Part shown: positions 12,401 to 18,700 of the stretch, one piece after another
Numbering within the stretch: position 1 is the stretch's first letter
How the letters are laid out: each line of letters opens with the position of its first letter
NCBI RefSeq assembly: GCF_963678635.1
Contig: NC_087071.1
Coordinates: 11,729,088-11,793,087 of the forward strand
Origin: Symsagittifera roscoffensis
Taxonomy: Eukaryota > Xenacoelomorpha > Acoela > Convolutidae
Direction of reading: 5' to 3'
Length of the DNA stretch: 64,000 nt
The notes under the pieces: model-generated
Database searches by the model: none
Told to the model about the DNA's origin: nothing
The model's input: only the letters and a program-made list of their open reading frames with translations
Program-made: the position numbers and the translations under genes

Positions 12401-15279
12401 GCCGAGAGCAGTGTCATGATCGCTTCCCCTATAACTTCGTTACTCGGGATCGATCCATCCGTCAGACGTGACAATAGGCCTCTGCTTTGTAGATGATCAT
12501 TCGCGCCTGCAACCACTATCACCTGCGGCTCCATGCTGACCACTCTCCGTACACTTATCATCATGCCTATCGCCTGTCGCCAGTCCAGCTTAGGCGCCGT
12601 TAAGAAAATCACATCAGGCCAGAATAGAGAACGGGGTGTATAGAGATAATCGGAGCCGGCCACAACCAGATACTTGGCAGCCTTTATGTCCAAGGGATCA
12701 TACGCTGCAAAAAGGCCATCACCTACTGGGGCCTTCAGATTCCCATATCTCTTGTCGTCTCCAGACACTGTTGTGGTTCGGGGATAATCCCTAGAATACT
12801 CACCCGGCGTCTGACCGGGTGGCTTAGAGAATTGTCTAAACATCTTGTGATGCTTGTTGCTGGGTTTGTTCTCCGTCTGAAACTTGCCTTTGCGCACTGG
12901 TGGTGTCCTTTCCCGGGCCCTATCTCGAACGTCGGTGAGCGACCGGGTGTTTAGAGGTCCAAAGGTGTTGTCATGAGGCAATCCATCCAAGTCCGCATGT
13001 CGGAGTGAGGTCGAGGAGCTGAATTTCTCCTGCTCTGCTAGCAGCCAATCCACGCCCGGTATCCGATAAAGTCGCGACACTGTGGGACTTTCACCGCCAG
13101 TCATTCTCATCACATCTTCCCGACACGTCAGGGTATTCATGTTCAACTTCGCCGACATGTCCGTCTTATACTGACCCCAATGGCTAGGATCTGAACTATT
13201 CCAAAGCAACCTGCTGCCGGATTCAATTCCCTCCGCTGGCACGGTGCTTGTCGACGATCCTGCCGTCGAAGCAGGATTTGTCGTGGCAGGCGAATCATTC
13301 CTCCTAGACGCGGTCTGGGAGTTGTTTCTATTACTCTGTTCCCCCGATCTGCCGAGTCGGCTTCCAATCGATTGCGGCCTGGGAGGAGGGACAGTCCCCA
13401 GCCTGTCTCTCACATTTGAGCTCGGAGCGACGGTTACGGCTCCAACCGTCTCCGTTGCCAAGGGCCCTAGGCGGTTGGCGAGGGATTCGGGCACGGTTGC
13501 CCTTACCCTACTCCCTCCGGTCGAATTGGTCCGAGCCAAAGAACCGGTCGCCCTTAATTCTTGCTCCACTTCTCTCAACTGCGTTTGAAACACATCGTTA
13601 ATCCAATGTCTCCCTCGTTGGCTATTAAAGTGCACTCCATCTCTGGTGAGCTCGATGTGATCAGTCATACGTAGCATGTTTTCAAGATCCAGGAGTCGCA
13701 TCTCGCCAGGATTGTTCCTCACCAGATTGCGGGTCATTTCATTCCACCGCGTTACGTTGCCATTCATAAAATCCGCAGCTGTAGTGCCCACCAAAGGATT
13801 TGGCGGTATCGTACACAGGATCACGAGCCTGGGTCTATACTTTTCCTTCAATTCATTCAACAGACACACCAACAGAGGTTCCCACTTGTTCTCTGGGGTT
13901 ACGGGGGCTCTCGAGACGTCATTAGTCCCCAGCATTATTATCAATGTATCCAGACGATCCTCGCCCTGGAACTCCATCATTTTGATCACTTGAGCCACTG
14001 AGGCTCCTCCAAAGGACAGAGTGGTAGTCTGGCCATAGACGGAGATCTCATTCAGATCTCTCACCAGACTGTCTCCAATGATCAAATGGCGACTCCCTGG
14101 GGGAATCACTTGGTCGCTCGTGGCGGGGTTCCAGCTCATGTCGTTCAAGCAGGCTCGAGGATGCTCGGCTGGCACTTGCGTGAACTGATGACGTGTCATC
14201 AGGTTCTTCCTGATATCTACCACGCGAGACTTCTTGAAGACTCCACCAGGCGCAGAGCACGCTATCGTGCGGGTTGCCCGCTCAGAGCCATCTGATGAAT
14301 GATCACGACGCTGGGAAGGAACGATCCTAGCCAGTGTCCGTTCAGTGCCTCTGTTGATCTCATCCATCGCGGCTCTGGCCACTTGGTTAAATGATTCCTG
14401 AAATTGAGGAGCTAGATAGGTGTCAGAAGGGTCTGGTATCGTGAACCTCTGACTCGAAGCAGACGGTCGTGTCTGCTGAGGAGCCTCGTGCCCCTTTGAT
14501 GCATGCAAATCCAGAACCTCAGGTCCTCTCGATGCGCACAGCTCCTGCGCGGTTGTCCTGGGGCGTGTGTCGTTAGATCCCTCCGAGGACCTCATGCTCG
14601 CCAGGATTTCCGGTGACACTTGGCTCACCTTCGCCATATACAGCTCCTTCAGGTGCTTTATCTCATCCTCCTTGTAGGCCACCTGCAGATCTTCGAATTT
14701 CTTTTTCCATTCGTCTCTCTCCCGAGCTATGGTCCTGTACTCCTGAAGTTTGGCACACAGCTCACTCTGGTCCCTCTCCTTCTTCTCCAGTGTTTCAATC
14801 GTTTCCGACGTCTGGATCTCTATCTCGCTCACTCTCACTCTCTTCAGGGGAGGAGCAGCTGTTGGAGAGTCGACCGAGTGTGACGGGCCTGGCCCATCAC
14901 GCTGTCTCTTCGCTCCGATTAATGGCTGCGCAGGTTGGACAGGTAAGGGCATCTCACCTAGCCGGTGGTCCCTTTGCTCGCCTAGTCCCGGCTCACGAGC
15001 CAGGTCGTGGCCGGACATTTCTCCGCGCCTCCATCTCATCAATCGGTTTCGGCCTCTCTCGGCGGTCCCGGACTCACCGAAGGCCAACATCAACACTACT
15101 TCCGTAGGGCGATTCCCTCGACCCTCTCTTCCCAGTGCATTGAGGAGTGCGACCACAAACATCGCCAACCCCGGGTCTTCTCGTGTGAAGTCACAATCGA
15201 TCAGCCGCTGATAGATCTCGTCCAGAGTCGCTCCTAGACTCGCTGAGAGGAATTCCATGAGTTCGTTAGTATCTCCCAT
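6412..15279 (-). CDS. Copy C giant 3' ORF (ORF2): coiled coil, SGNH hydrolase, second SGNH-like module, large unknown region
   Basis: A single open frame of 2,955 residues from the methionine at 15279. I chose this start because the reading beginning MGDTNELMEFL aligns with copy B's start at 40816; the frame stays open 22 codons further, to 15345. Order: a conserved N-terminal region (1-110), a coiled coil with heptads rich in E, K and L (about 140-220), and an SGNH/GDSL-type hydrolase (about 395-585). The hydrolase has block I GDS (Ser404), a GGAS block, GTND (Asn453) and DGVH (Asp547, His550), so the expected catalytic set is present. A second module (about 865-1010) has AGSD (876 region) and AGANDH (927-929) but no obvious catalytic His. 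The remaining ~1,900 residues match nothing I recognise. They include an acidic linker (about residues 1650-1780), a Cys/His cluster (Cys2442 onward) and a C-terminal Cys patch. I see no signal peptide or membrane segment, so an envelope role is not supported. The ORF lies downstream of gag-pol and probably needs a spliced mRNA. Confidence 0.9.
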   Translation of the reverse strand: MGDTNELMEFLSASLGATLDEIYQRLIDCDFTREDPGLAMFVVALLNALGREGRGNRPTEVVLMLAFGESGTAERGRNRLMRWRRGEMSGHDLAREPGLGEQRDHRLGEMPLPVQPAQPLIGAKRQRDGPGPSHSVDSPTAAPPLKRVRVSEIEIQTSETIETLEKKERDQSELCAKLQEYRTIARERDEWKKKFEDLQVAYKEDEIKHLKELYMAKVSQVSPEILASMRSSEGSNDTRPRTTAQELCASRGPEVLDLHASKGHEAPQQTRPSASSQRFTIPDPSDTYLAPQFQESFNQVARAAMDEINRGTERTLARIVPSQRRDHSSDGSERATRTIACSAPGGVFKKSRVVDIRKNLMTRHQFTQVPAEHPRACLNDMSWNPATSDQVIPPGSRHLIIGDSLVRDLNEISVYGQTTTLSFGGASVAQVIKMMEFQGEDRLDTLIIMLGTNDVSRAPVTPENKWEPLLVCLLNELKEKYRPRLVILCTIPPNPLVGTTAADFMNGNVTRWNEMTRNLVRNNPGEMRLLDLENMLRMTDHIELTRDGVHFNSQRGRHWINDVFQTQLREVEQELRATGSLARTNSTGGSRVRATVPESLANRLGPLATETVGAVTVAPSSNVRDRLGTVPPPRPQSIGSRLGRSGEQSNRNNSQTASRRNDSPATTNPASTAGSSTSTVPAEGIESGSRLLWNSSDPSHWGQYKTDMSAKLNMNTLTCREDVMRMTGGESPTVSRLYRIPGVDWLLAEQEKFSSSTSLRHADLDGLPHDNTFGPLNTRSLTDVRDRARERTPPVRKGKFQTENKPSNKHHKMFRQFSKPPGQTPGEYSRDYPRTTTVSGDDKRYGNLKAPVGDGLFAAYDPLDIKAAKYLVVAGSDYLYTPRSLFWPDVIFLTAPKLDWRQAIGMMISVRRVVSMEPQVIVVAGANDHLQSRGLLSRLTDGSIPSNEVIGEAIMTLLSAMAEVEAAARQRFTMNVVKVIFVLSPGYAALPEPLQFVYTMVTTIAEGIYNVIIPAPNRVVDPDNYYPHRSELPAVWSDISNAIQGLRDCSTTRLVLDEVLGLELSNFARLLKLRPGVGDDHLLVQQVADDLWFRQMDHKENEQGRMIRKNMTSAEEDLMAMALRTKPHNNIWLYLSPRLCTLGEDAFEYAPAIIKEIHAYLKSLLDARELAGGKMLKLMQDVNTMSLDKFQADVLATKAQYERSDAILGGMGVGWTPSFLSTCYPRASRNLIASFVKDIRKLSIGLVLALYVTFGHENFVKGPANLFTQALADLRLDGLLTLIAMTYGRLGDLLVLLRYPEQLQGPSREFNAQLETASLRKMKDWRTLLLQYLLQQNRSVTGEDKVATNVSECKQYCGMPLLTDLAVMMRIDPLALVHGLREFVTVVYGPAMSFAFPDVQVKAYRNSVLYVNLVSVVDCSVLNWVEQSELRKLASDDRLFGRIAEPGWVLMDFNNHFKCRMGREDLSHIQFNPKLWNLRPVVKDTGEAVVVPQLPGAYAHARENQQTWLPGSRPLPDQCHRYPPIRRMLLGVTSPIIAPRIGAARDAEKRMQKWSGGMEPRFISWNVAAAHTFDFSFPDAWSRKKIKALPSRRPEVSAETWNEVYSSADDLSRLKWSGEAKVVMLEVASESRGGSYVTIEDLAPHGEELVEFLVDDELFYHAGDMAVPARPDSGADARQGPSGPRPKPDADDDELMDQDDNDEGTGSKTEKSGETDLGALERDLLEYRFSEDDDGEVDGSLLLMAPSSFMSPTKEASADLSPIDPISQARECRSRDPQKLLYESPRRRKIEESMKISFLSTLPEEEWERYQMELEGKTGAIWSRVNFMEKSWDVIRRYGTQSIMKVGLNQPIMREVLEKIVSSMESDVLTESVTEDSADDQHVAKKLPVRRARKGLKRLKGKTGSRAMNPKVVKSRANAVVTSLASAGRSGESGQGDTTTLTGGEKENLIPPMLLAGLTVTATRSKKTARTLADTKLEMEVISQCGSGGLEDYRPSRINMAKLKLEGQLDVVEYSRITVPESVHMGDPAGGYVEMLKARNSARGHLMAWNEKPAMQEYLKGLTENSNFNRREYGTVMSSEANEIGLEKLLEISWRAALQKYFDETMNAPATVAAYLAHPCVRTDLQVRLAWCLMGIKRAEYEASNDSKSREQELELMEALRTLISKDDSAIAWAKRKDALCFVRFVVDRIPTPVLGECVKIIRQEGVDCERYFLRALLELYQDMPLTVPNKESNDMESYRKLEEVRRYSNKELKVSRDLIEAVRGQKEFATLGRLKSFQYVSGIPGMAYNPFVNEEAREAYFDYEQVTVLNFWVERIKEIGMLMVEQPKLGIILEERVVEPSIPELKGQVSFDCGSWDGPLKTSLVVMWELMKPSWCPHPNAGLIWDMTADVILERDDDASLHDLAMIHHLLSMRLMKKKSNPSTELSEEGTSSDWLERGICLAQHSGMEGHVCNVGHCLITLSEQHRQLARLYGRLSMSDKSAMELVADCHGVTDVNLITALGFCSMTSSIESLERLERAHELVASLSVEIFPGALQTEQKIGGWREALENEMNLRDSEAYHRPTGSKYMVGSSSAPYCNSKYPTHMVVMDARTQQVLVDQLFSVPKCVRLARMSERSYDLLAKIFRAVPKRSEGELQDVVGEEFMMLNEGNVSEFQKQKASGALPTEFPTIEEKDDLHRILMEVEPLLGASGYRTRRNIVRTHGEYPCHCLAQTLWYPKRGNLILIWDVEELYSTGLPDQNQPVSIVVVSAMLAVRWLEAYADTNEQETAVPTPEQLSNVKMSSELDLFRTTCKVLRIPKAIERIWSRQRLMPWFRAVMTSWMYERAKRHMSRNTEAYQSFQLDIGPGAYKRAFLTHRNAVTTAVKRVAGAPCVTEDEKKEVLRADLERNVSLCLHNSFCRNREQKVNVDLLPCCKPRLLEQEGWGTARNSLDMLEKVLEDSDAEHQDGEMME
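12400..12700 (-). other. Degenerate second SGNH-like module inside ORF2
   Basis: Codes for residues around 860-960 of ORF2. A strand-turn with VVAGSD (residues 873-877) and a VVAGANDHL stretch (about 923-930) are spaced like blocks I and III of SGNH hydrolases. Copy A has LLFAGMNDHL and copy B has FAGINDHL at the same place, while B has changed the first motif to ANSE. No block V Asp-x-x-His is visible downstream. It is probably a duplicated, catalytically dead copy of the first hydrolase; that is inference from motif spacing. Confidence 0.5.
13600..14110 (-). other. SGNH/GDSL-like hydrolase domain inside ORF2
   Basis: Codes for residues about 395-560. Motifs in order: IIGDSLVRDL (Ser404), LSFGGAS, IIMLGTND (Asn453), and LTRDGVHF (Asp547, His550), the usual SGNH blocks I, II, III and V. 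Copy B keeps the same set (GDSVVR, GGATIA, VGTND, TTDGIHF), although its flanking residues differ, which points to selection on the active site. Related esterase domains are known in ORF1 of CR1-type LINEs. The natural substrate (lipid, acetyl ester or other) cannot be read from the sequence. Confidence 0.8.
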
Positions 15280-15709
15280 TTCTTTTCGTGTTGATTCTTC
15301 GTGTAATCTCTTCTGATTCAGTGTCAGTAAACAATTTCCGATCAATCAAGATCTAAAAGACAGGTCGCGACTTAGAACCATCATTTTAAGATGCAACATC
15401 AATCAATTCTCTAAAACTCTCCATTGAAATTCTCTTTTTCAATTCTGATTTAAAATTTTAGCACCAAGGTGGATCGTCCACCTTTACTTTTGTCAGAGTA
15501 GCATGAATGTACGCTGTCACCTTGATGACCTGGGGTGCCCCAGGTCTTTTATGACACTAACATAAAACATAACATCACAATAACATAACATAAACATCAC
15601 ATAAAAACCTAATCCCTAATACTGTACCTAAGACCTAACCTAATCTAAAACTTGACTCTAATTCTTATCGAGCAACTTAATAAAAACCACTTATCGCCGA
15701 GCGCAATTC
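15280..15709 (-). other. Copy C gap between gag-pol and ORF2
   Basis: 430 bases with no ORF I can support. It carries the splice acceptor described separately, a TATGT-rich tract (15545-15605), and a perfect 9-bp inverted repeat GACCTGGGG/CCCCAGGTC with a 2-base loop (15527-15546). Copy B has a similar TATGTTAT-rich tract after its gag-pol stop (about 40460-40495), but I do not see the 9-bp hairpin there. Confidence 0.6.
15353..15370 (-). promoter_or_regulatory. Probable 3' splice site for the ORF2 mRNA (copy C)
   Basis: In element sense the sequence is CTGTCTTTTAG followed by ATCTTGATTGATC, 74 bases before the chosen ORF2 start. Copy B has TTCTTTTCTAG followed by ATCCTGATTGATC at the equivalent place (ending 40740), although the rest of the gap is diverged. 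A pyrimidine tract plus AG kept in both copies just upstream of a downstream ORF is what a subgenomic splice acceptor would look like. I could not identify the donor. Confidence 0.55.
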
Positions 15710-18700
15710 TTAGCATATGCTCAGATAGTATTTTTTATGTAAGTAAACCTCTATGTCAGTCTCTGAAAATATCACATGCACAAGAGCGTACAACTCTCTC
15801 GGATGTAGCTTTCCCCTATTAGGATCGTACACTGGCAACGAGAGAGAGGTCACACCTCTCTCAACCAGGAAATCCCTAAGTCGAGTCAAGGCCAACACCA
15901 AGCTCTCCGGATTCACGTGTTGCCTATCAGTAGCTTTCGTAACCAAAAAACACAAATATTTCCCTGGTATCTGTGATGCAACAGGGGGCAACGCTATCAC
16001 TCCTCCTACACCCGGCCTCTGTTTCCACAAAAACTCGATATTCTTGTACTCCCTTTTAAAGTCGGCCGCTAGTGCTGTTTTGAAGCTTACGTCCGCAGTT
16101 ATCGCTATGGCGCATGTTCGTTCCGTGAGTATGAAATCGCTGTCCGTTATCACGATATTGTTCGAATAATGGTTCGGGAGATCAAAATACGATTCAAAGA
16201 TTCGTCCAAAAGGTGGTTCCTTAGCATTCTCGCCCTCTGTCTCTAGTTCTCCGGTTTCCCTTGCCGATTTTAATTTTTTTATCATGAGATTTTCGGTGTG
16301 GGTGAGTCCTACCCCCACTCCCCGGACAAAAATATCCATCGACGTCCCCGTCGATCGCCCAAAGTCTAGGAGACCGAGGTTGGATTGTGGAACACGTAGA
16401 GGACCATCTGGGGCGACCCAGTTGGACTCGGTATTGTCATGACTGATGTATCTGACGCCATCTCTGTCGACGTCCTGAATCGTCAGGATCGTCTCTTTTG
16501 GATCTGTCGGCAGATCGTGGAGCCATTCGAGCACGCGCAAGTTTGTTAGTTCTTGCTCATGAGTCTGTTCCGCTTCTGGTTCGAACTCCACTTCCGGTTC
16601 TGATCGATCGTCGATCCAATCTTGATCCATATCGTTCACAAGGTCGATTTCTTTTAGGATTGCTACTTCGTCCAGCCCCACCAGCGAGTCTATGACATCA
16701 CTCACTACTATCCGGTCTACAACGAAGTCCTCGCCATACGGATTGTATTTCTTCTGGTTTTTTCCCCTCTTACTTTGGCGTGTCTCCATAGTGAGCGGAA
16801 AGTCAGGCTGTATTCCTTTGTCAATTTCGGTTTGTTCTGGGCAATCCCAGTCTTCTTCGGCATATGGTAGAGTTTCATCGTCCACCTCTACTCGCTCAGT
16901 CAACTCGAGATCCAGTGGTAGATCACAATTGTCCACCATCTCATTCCCGTCGTTCTTGTCGCGAGTACCCCTTTCATTCACTTCACAAGCAGGATCCACT
17001 ATTAAATAGTCTCCCTCTTGCATGTCCGCTGGGATGCACCAATCCTCGGACGAGGCGTTGTGTGGTTTGATATTCTCGTAATGAGCCGCTCTTCCGGTGC
17101 TCAGCCGATAAAAACGACCTCCTTGATGCACCTCTGTTATCTGAAATGGACCACGCCATTTCTTTAATAGTTTCTTGGTTCCTTTTGGTGGAACCACTTC
17201 CTGGAACACCCAGACGTAATCGCCAACTGAGTAGGCTTTTGCATCGGCTGTTCTTTTATCAAACCTCCTTTTTTGTCTAATTTGCGCCTGTTGCGTATTC
17301 CTCCTGCATAAGTCATTGAGGTCCTGTTGTCTTCTAATAACGTCCCGCACGTACGTTTGCGGTGCTGTCCTCTTCCCTTCATATTCAGGGTAGAAGAACG
17401 TTAACGGGAGTGCTTTTTCATGACCCGTGAGCATCATATGCGGACTTATTCCCGTGGTGGAATGCTCCGTGCTGTTGTAAGCACCCATCACTTGCGGTAA
17501 GTGCTTGTCCCAGTCATCCATGTAGCGTGAGCAGTAGACTCTCAACATGGATACCAGTGTGCGATTCTGCCTCTCGACTAGGCCATTCGTTTGCGGGTGA
17601 TAAGTGGTCGAGTGGGCCTGCGCTACCTGCGACCTTTTCATTAACTCTTTCGTGAGATCACCTACGAATGCTTTGCCATTGTCAGATTGGAACGTGATGG
17701 GGCAGCCATGCCTTGCTATCCACACGTTTATCAAATGATCGCACGTTTCTTCTGCCGATGCTGTCATGCAGGGTGCCGCCTCCGCATACTTCGTAAAATG
17801 GTCGATCATTACCAGCACCTGATTATAGCCCGTTGCTGTCATGCAGATTTTCTGGTGATCAATTTGCACCACTTCGTTGAAACCTGACGATTCTATTGAC
17901 TGTAGGGGGAACCTTAGTTTCCTGGGATCCTTTGCCTGTTGACAAGACAGGCATGCGGCTATCCATTTCTCACAAGCCTTCTTCAACCCCGGCCATTCGA
18001 ATCGTTTTTGTATCCTGTTATACACTTTGTCCACGCCTTGATGTCCCATCTGATCATGTGAGCGAAAGAGCAACTCAGTCTGGTACAACTGTGGTAACAC
18101 TATTGAGTTGTATTTATAAAGGACCTTGTCCTCCTCCTTGCGCTTACAGGCTACGATTCCGTCCTTATTCAGGTACAACAAGTCTTTTCTCTTCAGGTAA
18201 AACTGCTTCAGGATTTTGTAGCTGTCTTCTTCCAAGTCTCCCTTGTCAGGTGCTCCATTCTCGATCCATCTTTTCAGACTGCTCGTCATTCTATCATTTC
18301 GTTGAGCCCTCAGGAGATCCGACAGCCTGTACCTGGCTTTCAAATACGTCTTCACCACGTTCATTTGCCCACTCATTATCTCCGGAGCATGAGCATCGTC
18401 CATCAACTTGACACACCATATCTTTTTCAAAGGCGTCGCTTCTTGCACAGATGGTTCCAGATTGGTACGGACGACCGTACCATGTGGCAGCAATCTGGTT
18501 GGGCGTTTTGAAACTGCTATCAGTTCGAGCTCGTCTGCGGCATTGTCTACCACAGTGCCCTCTTCATCTGAGGTGTATCTGTCCCTGTCTGGATCCTGAT
18601 GTATTTCCCGGTCCAGCCCACGCTGCTTCCAGTCTACCAATAAGGAGTGGATCGCAATCTCTGACATGTCGGAATTGGAAGTTGTTTCAGACGTGTTGTC

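Noticed and set aside
14613-15107. Long plus-strand frames opposite copy C's ORFs (also near 9353, 13244, 17896, 20069, 23340)
   Set aside because: Composition shadows of the real minus-strand coding sequence, rich in Ser, Pro and Leu, with no domain.
6412-15279. ORF2 as a retroviral-type envelope protein
   Set aside because: Position after pol fits, but I see no signal peptide, no furin-like site and no hydrophobic membrane anchor, and the length is several times that of an envelope.
15527-15546. Perfect 9-bp hairpin in the gap of copy C as a transcription terminator
   Set aside because: Bacterial-type terminators do not apply here, there is no U tract in the element sense, and copy B lacks it. 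Kept only as a noted palindrome.
15710-16960. Chromodomain at the integrase C-terminus
   Set aside because: No chromodomain aromatic cage pattern is visible after GPY/F. The terminal domain has the macro-like pattern instead.
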